Source: Ipomoea triloba
Lineage: Eukaryota > Streptophyta > Magnoliopsida > Solanales > Convolvulaceae
Length of the DNA: 64,000 bases
Direction: 5' to 3'
NCBI RefSeq assembly: GCF_003576645.1
Contig: NC_044930.1
Location: 18,160,671 to 18,224,670 of the forward strand
Shown: positions 46,650 through 57,714 of the stretch, piece by piece
Position numbering within the stretch: the first letter of the stretch is position 1
How the letters are laid out: each line of letters begins with the position of its first letter
Notes under the pieces: model-generated
What the model was told of the DNA's origin: nothing
What the model saw: the letters and a program-made list of their open reading frames with translations, nothing else
Databases searched by the model: none
Translations under genes and position numbers: made by a program

Positions 46650-47073
46650 ATGGGCTCTGATACCAATTGCACTGGTCTGGGCAGTGTAGAAGGGAATTCG
46701 AACAGGGAGGGGAGAAATTAGGGTTGAGAGAAGAGAGAAAAAGAGAGAAGAATAGAATGGATTGTTATCATTCAGCATAAACTTCTCATCCCCTCTGGTA
46801 ACTAAATACAATCGTGCAAAGCAAAACAAATTCCTTATTTTCAGGGATATAATTTCATACAACGCACAACTAGTTTCTAGGATGCTCTAAACGACGTCGT
46901 CCGAAGGGGGGCGTAACGGCTCCAACGGCTATCTCTAAAACGACGTCGTATGAATAAGTGATAATGGCTCTTTTCAACCTCCTCCGTCAAACGACGTCGT
47001 CTGGCCTCTGTTTGTTGTGCTCCTTTCTTCCTTCTCTTTTCCAGACTTCTGTCTATTAGTTAGGCTCATTGCA

Positions 47074-47580
47074 TTGGCCTACTGCTTTGCGCCTTTGCCC
47101 AGTGCCCAGTGCCCAGTGCCCTCTGCTAGTCTGCTGACTGCTCTGTGCCTCTGTCTAAGACAAAGAAACAGGAGATGAGGAGAAGATTATAATTTAGAAG
47201 AAAACCTAAAATCGGCCCAAAATCCTTACAAATAGAAAAACTAAATATTGGACCTAACAGTGCTTGCGGCCGTCGAGCTCTCCGTCGGCTGCCTCACGCC
47301 TCGCTTCCACGCCTTGCCCTCGGCTTAGCTGCTCTAGCCCCTGCCCTTCCGTCGCTAGTCAGTCGCCTCCGCGCCTCGCCCAGTTGCCCTCGGCTCTCGT
47401 GTCCTGGTAAGTGACGAGTAAGGCAGTGGTGATTGCAGATGGTGGTGTCGACGATGGCGAAGGCGGTGGTGTTTGGCGATAGTGAGAGCTAGAGTTTGGA
47501 GAAGGTAGCGTCGACTGAAGCTAAGGTTAAAACTATTGATTTTTATATAAAAATGTGTTTTGTTTAAAAAAAAAATAACG
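47074..47580. other. GC-rich segment inside the CACTA element
   Basis: Bases 47260-47480 are much richer in G and C than their surroundings, with CGCCTCGCC, CTGCCCTTCCGTCGCTAG and a GATGGTGGTGTCGACGATGGCG stretch. It may be another captured gene piece or 5' region, but no domain can be recognised. Repeats of GCCCAGT lie at 47097-47118. Confidence 0.4.
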
Positions 47581-48199
47581 ACTTCATTTTGGTAGTAAAC
47601 ATTGCGACGGAATAACTTCCGTCTTTAATTTCGTTGCAAAATTTATTTATTTTCAACAAAATTGTTACATTTAGCAACGGAATAAATTTCATCGCAATTT
47701 CTGTTACTATTTCGCAATGTAATTTAAATCTGTCGCTATTTTCGTCGCAAAATAGTGACGGAACTAAAATCGGTCGCAAATTCAGTTGCAAGTTTTTTGC
47801 CGCCAAGTTTTCGTGGGTTTATTTTCCTATTTTCGTCGCCAAGTTTTCGTGGGTTTTTTGCCGCCAAGTTTTTTATTTCCGTCGCTTTTTTGCAACGGAA
47901 ATCGATTCCGTCGCAATTTCTTCGCTATATCGCGACGGAATTATTTCCGTCGCAATTTTCCGTGTGAATCGCGATTTTTCTTATAGTGAAACATACCCCT
48001 ACTGTTATAACTTCCATTATCTTTTTCACTATTGTTACCATGCACATGCATCCACTATATATTTTCTTATTTTCTTCAATAATAATGATTAAGTCTGTAT
48101 ATTTCATCAATCTGAATCTCTGGAATACAAGGCATAAATATAAATACCATATAGAGTTCTAATAAGACTAGAAGTAATATTAATATAAAGAGTCCTAAC

Positions 48200-50700
48200 A
48201 CTCCCCCTCAAGCGCAGGGAGACGCAGCGACCTGTAGCTTGTCACGCAAAGAGGCAAAACGAGGAGCAACCAAAGGCTTGGTAAAGATGTCAGCCAACTA
48301 ATCTTTGGTCGAGATGAAGTTGACCTGAAGCTCACCTGCAGCAACTTTGTCGCGAACAAAATGGTAATCAATCTCAATATGCTTTGTCCTGGCATGGAAA
48401 ACAGAATTCGCACACATATATGTAGCACCAAGGTTGTCATACCACAGCTTCGGAGGAGAGACCGGAGGAACTCCAAGCTCACGCAGCAACGAAACTACCC
48501 AGGTGACCTCGGCACACACATCCGCAATGCCCTTATACTCAGCTTCAGTAGAAGACCTGGCCATAGTGCGTTGCTTCTTACAGACCTAGGAGACAAGATT
48601 AGACCCGAAGAACACATCAAAACCACTCGTAGACTTCCTATCAGCTGGACAACCAGCCCAGTCCGAGTCACTGTAAGCATGAATAATAGAATGAGAAGAC
48701 TTACAGAGACGCAAACCATAGTGAGTTGTACCTTTAACATAACACAGAACCCTCTTTAGCTGAGCCTAGTGCGCGACAAACGGAGCATGCATTTGCTGAC
48801 ACAACAAATTCACTGCAAAAGAAAGATTCGGCCTAGTCACAGTAAGGTACTGGAGAACACCGGCTAAGCTCCTGTATCTAGTGGGATCCACAAATGGTTC
48901 AGATGAGTCAGACACAGGGCGCGAAACAGGAACAGGCGTAGCCAGCAGCTTACAATCAGTCATACCAGCCCTCTTCAAAATATCAAGCATGTACCGCTTT
49001 TGAGAAAGCAACAGACCACCATCTAGAGCCACAGTCTCAATACCGAGAAAGAAACCCGAAGCACCCAAATCTCGAATCTTAAAAGCCACGGACAATTTTG
49101 CAATGAGCGAAGAGACCAAGTTAGGATCACTGCCCATGACCAAGATGTCATCAACGTAAACCAACAAGTATACCCGTGACTCCCCTTGAGTAAAAATGAA
49201 CAAAGAAACATCCGTCTTGGATGGCCAAAAACCAATAGTCACAAGAAAAGCATGAAGACGAGTGAACCACGCACGCGGAGCTTGTTTAAGACCATACAAG
49301 GACCACTGCAGCAAACAAACATGCTTAGGATATTCAGAGTCAGCATACCCCGGAGGCTGACTCATGTAAATTGTTTCGGCTAACGAACCATTCAAAAACG
49401 CATTGTGTACATCCAGCTGACGTACAGACCAGCCTGAACTTAAAGCAAGAGACAACAGCAAATGTACCGTAATGGGCTTGACCACAGGACTAAATGTTTC
49501 AAAGAAGTCCTGACCGGCTACCTGGTTAAATCCCTTGGCCACGAGCCTCGCCTTGTGTCGCTCAACAGTGCCATCAGCCTTCGGCTTGGTGCGAAAAACC
49601 CATTTACACCCGACAACATTTATACTTGCACGAAACGGCACGAGGCGCCAAGTCTGATTCTGTAACAAGGCATTAAACTCCGCATCCATAGCCTCTCGCC
49701 ATTCCGGAAACTGCACCGCCTGAGTATAACAAGTAGGCTCCGCGGGACACACCTGAGCCGACAGAGCTACCAATTCAGCCCCCTCAGATCGAACTCTGCT
49801 CCTCGTCATCGGACCACGCTCTCGAGCCACAGAACGCGATGCCCCAGCACCGGCCACTTGAGCAGTCACAGCCAGTCTCGGACCAGCACCAGGACGCACT
49901 ACGGGCCGAGGAACAGAAGGCGTGGGCACCACCGTGTCAATACTGGGCGACGGAACCGACACAACACCCCAAGGTGGCGACGCAGAAACATCAGTAGACT
50001 GCAAAACAGATTTAGCTGCGAAAGGAAATACATGCTCATCAAAAGGAACATGCCTGCAGATAAAAACCTTGTTAGTGTGTAGATCTATACATCGATACCC
50101 CCGGAATGACTCAGGATAACCAAGAAAGACACAAGGAGCCGACCGAAAACTCATTTTATTACGATTATAAGGCCGTAGGTGCGGATAACACAAACAGCCA
50201 AAGACACAAAGAAACGAGTAAGACGGAGGGGAACGATGAAGCAAGAAATGGGGACTACGATTACCTAAAACAGGAGTAGGCATCTTATTAATAAGATACA
50301 CAGCATACTCAAAAGCGTAGTCCCCAAAACGAGACGGAACAGAGGCATGAGCAAGTAAAGTAAGACCAGTCTCAACAATGGGTCTGTGCTTACGCTCAAC
50401 ACGACCATTTTGTTCGTGAGTGTAAGCACAAGACTGCCTGTGACGAATACCGAGCTTAAGAAACTCAGAATGTAGTTTCTTGTACTCAGCACCCAGATCA
50501 GACTGAATAGATTTAATGCGACAGCCAAAAGAACGCTCAACTAAAGCACGAAATTGAGAAAATATCGCATACAAATCAGACTTTAAGCGCATGGGAAAAA
50601 ACCAAGTAAAACGTGTATAATCATCAACGAAAATCACAAAGTACCGATATCCATTGACAGAAAGAATAGGCGCAGGCCCCCAAATATCAGTATAAACTAA
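48200..50700 (-). pseudogene. Copia pol: integrase, RT and RNase H
   Basis: A 623-codon frame (50637-48766) covers integrase (FVDDYTRFTWF, QSDLGAEYKKL, HEQNGRVERKHR) and RT ([38 protein letters not shown]) with the intact catalytic box YVDDILVMGS near 49150. The frame then meets TAG at 48766. RNase H continues in the same register ([44 protein letters not shown]), with further TAGs at about 48587 and 48302, before the final ADIFTKPL. Each TAG stands where the family has Trp (TGG) or Gln (CAG), so single C-to-T or G-to-A transitions explain them. Domain content is otherwise complete. Confidence 0.9.
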
Positions 50701-50702
50701 CT

Positions 50703-52334
50703 CTAAAACATCTGAACTAGAAGACTGAACATGAGATAGAGGGAAACGCGCAGATTTCCCAACTGACGCGCATTACATAAGGAATCTAAGCGACTAGACG
50801 AACTAACTGAACATGACTTTAGAATGTGACCTTGAACACGATAATGAGGATGCCCCAAGCGCCCATGCCACACCGAAGAAGATGCCCAAGCAGAAAGAAA
50901 AGCAGACGAACTAGGAGAAGACACAGGAACAACCGGTAGCTGGTACAAACCACCTGAGCTCTTACCCTGTAGGAGCACCGCCTTGGTGCAGATATCCTTA
51001 ACAACGAAATAAGAGGGAAAAAATTCAAAAAACACGTTATTTTCAGTGGCAAACTTCTGAACAGAAAATAAGGACGCAGAGAGCCCAGGAACATGAAGAA
51101 CACGAGACAAATTAAAAGACCGGGAAAGAGTAGAAAATGATGTATAGCCAACACGACTAATAGACAAGGCCTTACCATTCCCTACTCGCAGAGTATCATT
51201 ACCAGTATACACATCTGAACCAGCAAGAGCATGACAATCCGGGGTTGCATGGTCGGTGGCACCCGTGTCAGGAAACCAAGTCTGAGAGGACAAAGAGACA
51301 CCCGAATCAGAATGATCTTGAAAAGCCAAGTGAGCCTGCGAACCATCAGAGTAACACCTATAACATGTAACAGCCGAATGGCCCGGAATATCACAAATCT
51401 GACACCGAATACCACCAGCCGCAGTCGGTTGAGCACGCTGCTGACCACCTCCATGCGAACCCTGACCACGGACGCGCCAGTTATACCCACGCCACTGCTG
51501 CGGACCAGCCGGATGGACAAAAGCAGAACGTTGCCCACCGCCACGCCATTGTTGGCCACCACGACGATCGGATCGACCGCCCGAACCAGCACCACGACGA
51601 GCCATATTAGCAACCGGCGACACACCTCCAACTGCCGGCGAGAACTCTTGGGCGTGGACGAATTCCTGAGAGCCCAACTCCTCCAATCCGACCGGCTCAA
51701 GACGCGACAAAAGAGAATCGGTGAAGGCCCTAAACTCCTGACGAAGCCCGCAGAAAATATATATATTTTACTCGTCGACCGAAACCGGCCGCCCAGCGAG
51801 AGCCAAGTTTTCCGAGAGAACCTTCACCCTGCCCAGGTAATCTGCGACGGAGGCATCGCCTTGCTGCAGTGTCTGCAGTTGCTGAAGGAGATGCACCGCT
51901 CGCGCACGGGAGGTTGACGCTAACGCCAGTTCAAGCGCATCCTATGCCGCCCTTGCAGTCCGGCGACCAAGAACAAGAGGGATTACTTCTTCGGAAAGGG
52001 AAGAAATAATCATAGAAAATATGGCTTGATCCTGCTGAAACCAAGAACGATACGCAAGATTAGGCGGAGCAACAGCAGCAGCGGACGAGGCTTCACCAGG
52101 AGGTAGTAACAGCGTGGGTGACGGGCACGGAACCGAACCATCAATATAGCCCATAAGATTTTGCCCATGGAGAAAAGGAACGAGCTGCGCTCGCCAAAAC
52201 AAGAAGTTTCGACAGGTGAGCTTGATACTCACAAAATGTTGCGCCGATGACAGAGTATTCGGCATAGAAGGAATGACCGAATCGGAGACAGTTCGTTCGG
52301 AAGATACACCGGCAAAGCCGTCATTAGCAGCCAT
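50703..52334 (-). pseudogene. Copia gag and protease
   Basis: ATG 52334 (MAANDGFAGV) opens a gag with a NFLFWRAQLVPFLHGQNLMGY region. Stops occur at about 51941 (TAG, at a position where W is likely) and 51768 (TAA). The frame resumes with LEELGSQEFVHAQ and a Gly/Arg-rich stretch, then a CCHC knuckle CQICDIPGHSAVTC (about 51370-51400). Protease follows (WFPDTGATDHATPD, about 51260), then GAG-pre-integrase (VWHGRLGHPHYRV, about 50850). A shift near 50760-50700 separates it from the pol frame. Confidence 0.85.
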
Positions 52335-52480
52335 GGGAGAATAGAGAAAAACCTAGCGATGATACCAGATTAAGTCTGTATATTTCATCAATCTGAATCT
52401 CTGGAATACAAGGCATAAATATAAATACCATATAGAGTTATAATAATACTAGAAGTAATATTAATATAAAGAGTCCTAAC

Positions 52481-52481
<1 letters not shown>

Positions 52482-52536
<55 letters not shown>
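52482..52536. repeat. (AAT)n microsatellite
   Basis: Eighteen or so AAT units directly beside the Copia 5' LTR. The same motif stands on the other side of the element (48078-48086), so the array was the insertion target. Confidence 0.9.
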
Positions 52537-52538
<2 letters not shown>

Positions 52539-52598
52539 TATACACATTATATATTGGAGTTATTTCCTAAAATATAAATATAAAATTTATAAAAATAT

Positions 52599-53815
52599 GA
52601 GTTAATTACCAAAATGGTCTCTTGACTATAGCGAAATTACCAATTTGGTCCTGAACTATTTTTGTTATTCAATTAAGTCCTCCAACTATGAAAATGTTAA
52701 CCAATTTGGTCCTTTGTTCGGGCAGCCGTCTAACATATGTTAAATGTGAGGGTAGTGTGGGAATTTCACTTTGCCTCCGCCATTTATACCCTCATATAAC
52801 ATAATAACCCAGATGCTCGTCATTATCTTCCATTCTACACTTTCAAGCTGCTAAATCTCTTCACTATTATCAAATCCATTATCGGAGTCCAAATTATTGT
52901 GATGCCGTTCGAAACCCATCATCAACTCACTGGTGCAATCCAACATGCTAGACGATGATGTTTCCCAGCAACAATAATATGCCACCGCCTCGTCCGCAGC
53001 AGCAGACAGCGCCACAATGCTCGGCTGCACCATCACTTTCTCCATCTTCTTCATGTCAACCGGCGGCGAGCTGTGCTGGAAGCCTTAAACTGGTAATTGT
53101 AGCTTACCGTACGATGACGAGCCAGCAAATTGATAAGAGTGCAGATTGATGCTTTTGCCTTTTAATTTTTAAAATGGAGTTTGGTGTCTTTTTGTTAGCC
53201 ACCCAAATCATGGAGGTATTGTCAGTGGAGTTGGTCCATGTTTTTGAAGTGAAATTAAAAAAAAATTAAAGCAGATTCCTACCCCAATTGAGGTTTTCCT
53301 ATCTATTCGTATTATATAAGGAGTAAGAGAAAGAGAGAAATAAATTAAGATGGGAGAAGAAAGAAACATACGAAGAGAAGAAAAAATAAGTAGAATGAAG
53401 CTTCTGCAGTTTTCTTATTCTCTTCAGTTTCTTTTGTTAAAGAAGAGAATAGGACAACTCTGACTTGCCGCCGCCGATGCAAAGTTGGTGTAAGTCCCCA
53501 GCCAGCAGCACCGATGTAGGTTTTGCAAATTGTGAAATGCGAATTAGGGATTTTTAGTTTTTTAGTCTTCAAGTCTTGAGCCAAATGTTTGACTCTAATT
53601 AGTAATTACAAACTGTGGGCAGCTTGGGCAGCCCAGGGAGAGAAGTGAAATTCCCACACTACCCTCACATTTAACAGATGTTAGACGGTTAACTTAACGG
53701 AGGACCAACATGATTAACATTTTCATAGTTAGAGGACTTAATTGGGTAACAAAAATAGATAAGGACCAAATTGATAATTTTGCTATAGTCTAGGGACTAT
53801 TTTGGTAATTAACTC
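52599..53815. mobile_element. 1.2-kb MULE with gene-like contents (Pack-MULE candidate)
   Basis: The ends are GAGTTAATTACC and its inverse, with TIRs extending about 180 bp each (52599-52780, 53635-53815). The 9-bp flanks are identical, TAAAAATAT at 52590-52598 and 53816-53824. The interior (about 52800-53630) is GC-richer and carries minus-strand frames without transposase similarity (53054-52851, with MKKMEKVMVQPSIVALSAAA). It also has a stretch around 53305-53350 that looks like a core promoter and leader (ATTATATAAGG, then GAGA-rich). This is what a MULE that has picked up host gene pieces would look like; no parent gene is recognised. Confidence 0.8.
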
Positions 53816-53939
53816 TAAAAATATTTTACAATATTATTATTTACAATAATTTAAATATCTAAAATCTAAATAAATTTAAATTTTTAATATAAAATATTAA
53901 TATTGGGCACCTATTTTTTGCGCATCGCGCGTAAGAAAA

Positions 53940-54144
53940 ACTAGTATATATATATATATATATATATATTTATTTATTTATTTATATATATGTATATTTA
54001 TTTATTTATTTATTAGTATAATTATTTATTTATATATTATTTATATATATATTATTTACTTATACCTTGGGCCATATATATACATAATTATACTAATATA
54101 TAAATAAATAAATAAATAAATAAATATATATATATATATATATG

Positions 54145-54185
<41 letters not shown>

Positions 54186-54222
54186 GTACCATATTATAGT
54201 TAGTGTGTGTGTGTGTGTGTAC
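53940..54222. repeat. AT/TTTA simple repeats forming a large inverted repeat, plus (GT)n
   Basis: (TA)n, (TTTA)n and (AAAT)n tracts. The block with TTTATTTATTTATTAGTATAATTAT (about 53995-54025) is mirrored by ATAATTATACTAATATATAAATAAAT (about 54085-54120), with ACCTTGGGCC between, so the region could fold into a hairpin. A (GT)n run follows at 54203-54220. Confidence 0.8.
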
Positions 54223-54538
54223 CAATTGCTACATACCATATATACTTATCATATATAAAATAAAAAATTAATATGTATATACTAATATATTAAAATATAA
54301 TTACTATATGTCTCATATGCTTCAAAATATAAAATAATACAATTATAACAATACTATATAGTACAAGGATTTATTGGTCCAAAAGAATATGACTCAAAGC
54401 TCAAATGAATACGAACATAGGAATATGGTTCAATGAATATGGTTTAAGGAGTAAATGAACATTGAGATAAAGAAATAAGGATAGCTTTGGGAATTCAAAT
54501 GGGTAGTATTGGGAACCGAGAATCTCAAGTGTCACAAT
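54223..54538. other. AT-rich stretch, probable 3' LTR of a gutted minus-strand Gypsy element
   Basis: The stretch ends GAATCTCAAGTGTCACA at 54536; inverted, this is TGTGACACTTGAG, a plausible LTR start, directly after a minus-strand purine tract (TTTTAAGGGGGTAAAT, 54552-54537). Its far end is not recognisable. Confidence 0.45.
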
Positions 54539-55966
54539 TTACCCCCTTAAAAGCTAAGAAAGCTTTGTCCTCGAAGCAGTCCTATCTTAGAATTAAGGTC
54601 CAAAAATTAAATTCTACAACTATAGACTACAGTCCCAAAAACGAGGTGTTAAAATCTATCCTCCTTAAAGAAAAGTTACGTCCCTGTAACTTAAACTAGT
54701 ACCTGAAGCAAAAAGATAGAGGCAACAAGGTACACATACATAATCAAAATTTTCATACCATGCTTTCAATCAACATAATCTTAAGCAATTAGGCACATAC
54801 CTGAAGAATGCACACCCTCGCCGGCAAGGCCGTTGCAATAAAAATTGGGGTCCTGTGCAATATCTTAAATTGGGCCCCCTTTTTTAACATAATTTGTATA
54901 TATATAAATAATAGTTGTTCAAAAAGTTGTGTCAAAAATTTAAAATATAAATATTGTATAAAAATACATCTAAATTTCATTTAAAAAGTGGCATGCGCGA
55001 TGCACATTTAAAGCTCCCTTTTGAGATTGAGTTAGTTGCTCAATTATTCTTCTTCTTTTTTTTCACGCTTCTCAAACTCAGATGAATATTTTCTAGAAGA
55101 CATAATTATAAAATCCCAAAGAAAAAAACAAGAATTTATTTAGAAACTCTATGAATAAATAATTAATCAATAAACAAATTCTTGAATATATTTTTTTGAA
55201 ATCAGAATTATTAAGTCATGTAAATAAAACAATAAAGAATTGTGAAATATTTAGTAATTTTAATTACCGAGAATTGAAGAACTTGAGAATTTGTGACTTA
55301 TGATCAAGAAGAATTGAAGAATTCTATCGAGCTGCGTCTATCGTCTATTGTTTGCATCAATTGCGTATTTGCGTACTGCTGCCTGTTGAGATTAGGCGAT
55401 TGGCGTATGTCTGTAGCTGCTATTTGTGAATTATGAAATTTTCATAATGTATGAACTCAAGCTACCGTATACTAATAGAGTAATAGGGTTATGCCCATCC
55501 GCCATATGAAAAGTCAAACGAAAAAGTAGAAAAGGGTTGCACCGTTGCGGACTTGCAGTTGTTGCGCTTATAAGGAGTTAAGGGTTATTGGCTAATGCCT
55601 AAATCCTAATGATGCTTAAATTGTCCGTCTTGTATATTGTACATAATACACATAACATATACTATTTTTTTTTTAATAAGGGGCCCCAAAAATTGGGGGC
55701 CCTATGCAAAGGCCCTATGCAGACTTGCCCAGGGCTGGCCCTAACCCTCGGGGTGCAATAACCACAGTTTATCACAAGAAAACACCTTCCACATAGAGCA
55801 TCAAAATAATCAATTAATGAAAAAGCAATTAAACTCACTACCTCACTTTGAAGTTTAATCTTAGGTACTAGTCATACTCTTAAACTTCTTTTCCAAAATA
55901 TTATTAAATCTCCTAGAAGTCCAACCTAGGCTCCCAAAGGTTCGAACTGCTCTGATACCAATTTGT
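54537..55966 (-). mobile_element. Gutted Gypsy interior with primer site and purine tract
   Basis: On the minus strand a primer site TGGTATCAGAGC (55960-55949) follows an LTR end GGGTGTTACA (55964 onward). At the other side, TTCGAGGACAAAGC...TTTTAAGGGGG (54580-54537) resembles the pol tail plus polypurine tract of Gypsy elements such as Tekay/Del. Between them only about 500 bp remain once the hAT MITE (54821-55742) is taken out, so gag and pol are deleted. Confidence 0.6.
54821..55742. mobile_element. hAT-like MITE (GGGCCC / CCCAGGGCTGGCCC type)
   Basis: The right end has GGGGCCCCAAAAATTGGGGGCCC, CCTATGCA and CCCAGGGCTGGCCCT; the left end has GCCGGCAAGG, ATTGGGGTCCTGTGCAA and TTGGGCCCCC. 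The flanks are CACCCTCG (54813-54820) and AACCCTCG (55743-55750), 7 of 8, as for hAT. The vocabulary resembles a common plant hAT MITE. No transposase. Confidence 0.65.
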
Positions 55967-56340
55967 AACACCCTCAAATTTCCACTATAAATAAGCTTAT
56001 CTTAAATCAAAATTTTCTTACTTAAGACAATAAGGTTCACAATTAAAATTCAACAAGATATCCAATCCAAATTACTCCTTCCCAAACTAAGAGGTATTAC
56101 CGCCGCATCTAACGTAACTATGTTATGTGCAAGGCTAAACCAAAAATAAAATAAACAAAGTATCTCGTAAGTCCTTAACAAAATAAAATTTCTCAACAAG
56201 TCTTGAATACAAAATCTTATTTGCTAAAATTCTCCAAGCCATCAGCAAACTCATTGTATAGCTCTTGTCAGTGCATCCCTTAGCCCATATCTAAAGACAG
56301 AGTTTGAAATTAAAGACTTGCGATATACAAGTATTATCTT
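55964..56340 (-). other. 5' LTR portion of the gutted Gypsy element
   Basis: The stretch begins TGTAACACCCTC on the plus strand, directly outside the primer site. No gene is present. The outer end cannot be placed because the matching 3' LTR is unclear. Confidence 0.4.
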
Positions 56341-56469
56341 GGCCTGCAGATCGAGGATTTTTTTGAAGAAATTTTACACTCTAGTTAGCCTATATTGAAA
56401 AACATCTTGAAGATGTTTTATATATAGATATGTATTATGTTCTTCTTACACTAATGGTTGCCTAATAAC

Positions 56470-56898
56470 CTTTAGAAATAGATAAGGAACTTGTTAGACT
56501 CAAAGAGGATAATGAGGATATCTTGGGACCAAAAACCCATTACCTCATTGTCGTTGGAGCACCACTTTAGGACCAGAAGTTCTATAATCACAACATTCCT
56601 GATATTTGTGATGAAATTGCTGGCAACATTTAGTACTCCTCCTACAATGAAATATTGGTATAGTGTTTAACATATCCTCCAGTATCTTCGAGGTATAAGG
56701 GTTTTGGCATTTATATAAGAAACCAATATATGGTTTTGATAGATTACTTGGGTACTGGCTACTTTGTTTGATTCCATGGTGCCATGTCCCAAACTGGTTA
56801 TGCTATGTTTTACACTTAATGTCCTATATGAGGACACAAAGCTTGCGTTGCACAAGTGGTAAATGAGTATGATATAGTAATATCCAAGGGGGGGGGGG
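56470..56898 (+). pseudogene. Copia RNase H-region remnant
   Basis: A heavily broken frame can be read as DNEDILGPKTHYLIVVGAP, then GYLVTGY and SQTGYA, which resemble the segment between RT and RNase H in Tnt1-type Copia elements (DNEEILGPE..YLSAIGAL). It ends in a purine run (CCAAGGGGGGGGGGGTGT, about 56884-56900) followed by an LTR-like start. Many stops. Confidence 0.5.
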
Positions 56899-56901
56899 TG
56901 T

Positions 56902-57102
56902 TGTAAATAAAAATATGTTGACATTACTATAGGTATTATATTATGATAATACCTCTTCATCCTTCTTAGTATTGCAGTTATACTAAAACTTTGTACTTAG
57001 CTTAATGTATATATTGGAATGTAGGATTATTAATAAAAAGATTGATGATTTGTTTATCTCTATATTAATTGTCTCTCTCTTTATTCTATTACATTCCTAA
57101 CA
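56902..57102 (+). repeat. Short LTR-like terminus of the Copia remnant
   Basis: It starts TGTAAATAAAAATATG after the purine run and ends ACATTCCTAACA, giving a TG...CA unit of about 200 bp. No partner copy is in the window. Confidence 0.5.
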
Positions 57103-57700
57103 ATATATTGTTCATGCAAAGATACGTCCGATGTCACAACAAAAATTTTATTTATTTATGTTCTAGACAATTTTTGGATTAGAATTAGAATTCGATTTAA
57201 CATTTTATTGCACGCGGTATGCCTATTGCACTATATACATTAAAAGGGGTTTGGCGTGTAAATATGAAAGTGAAAATCTTGACTTTCGGTTAATACTGCA
57301 TGTAACAAATATCAAGCTTTATATGTAACATTCCAAAATTCCAACAAATGGCAAGCAGAATTGCTCCACACAAATTTAGAAATAATTCTATGATTGTAAT
57401 CTGTATCCTATGAAATTATCATTCCTGTTGTGATTATAGCTTATTGCTCTGAGCCATCTCCGAATAAATGGATCATATATGTAATGGAAATGATACAAAG
57501 AAAAAGAAGAAGAAGAATAACAAGGTAGAGACAAGTGGTCACCATTCCATTTCATTCATCATCATCAAATCTTACACGCATAGTTACAACATATATATAG
57601 AGCATACAATAATGAGATACATAATGAGGAATAATTGTGTTCGTTACAAATGTTACAAGTAATAATGTCCACTAATTATTATTATTATAACACTTCCCCT
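57103..57700. other. Gene-free stretch
   Basis: No gene is seen; AT-rich with an AAG-rich run at 57500-57520. It leads into the repeated CGTTAAAA motif array. Confidence 0.4.
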
Positions 57701-57714
57701 TGGAGATTATTTGA

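Larger units (their letters stand above)
41580..47073 (-). mobile_element. Chromodomain Gypsy retrotransposon, both LTRs present
   Basis: The LTRs are 41580-41987 (3') and 46668-47073 (5'), both TGCACTGGTC...CTCATTGCA on the plus strand. By eye they differ at roughly 14 sites plus two one-base indels over about 407 bp. The 5-bp flanks are CTGGC and TTGGC (4 of 5). A primer site TGGTATCAGAGC (46665-46654, minus) and a purine tract next to 41988 (AGGAGAAGGGGGTGT) fix the minus orientation. Domain order gag-PR-RT-RH-IN-chromodomain and a 5.5-kb length fit a chromovirus, perhaps Reina-like. Confidence 0.93.
39452..47988. mobile_element. CACTA (En/Spm)-like element, non-autonomous, with nested insertions
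   Basis: The right end at 47988 is CGATTTTTCTTATAGTG, i.e. CACTATAAGAAAAATCG inverted, a canonical CACTA end. The left end at 39452 reads ATCTACAAGAAAATTCGCGATG, which matches CACTACAAGAAAA except for the first two bases. Both subterminal zones (39460-39640 and 47590-47975) are filled with GCGACGGAA / TTCCGTCGC words, the short reiterated sites expected of CACTA elements. I find no matching 3-bp duplication, so the pairing of the two ends is inferred. No transposase is seen. Inside are MYB3R exons, a SINE and a 5.5-kb Gypsy element. Confidence 0.7.
48087..52481 (-). mobile_element. Short-LTR Copia retrotransposon (Ale/Retrofit-like), young
   Basis: The LTRs are 48087-48200 and 52368-52481, 114 bp each, GATTAAGTCTG...AGTCCTAACA on the plus strand, differing at about two positions. 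The flanks are a perfect ATAAT duplication (48082-48086 and 52482-52486). A primer site TGGTATCATCGC on the minus strand abuts the 5' LTR at 52367. Very short LTRs, Copia domain order and a 4.4-kb total length suggest the Ale/Retrofit group. It landed in an AAT-rich site. Confidence 0.93.
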
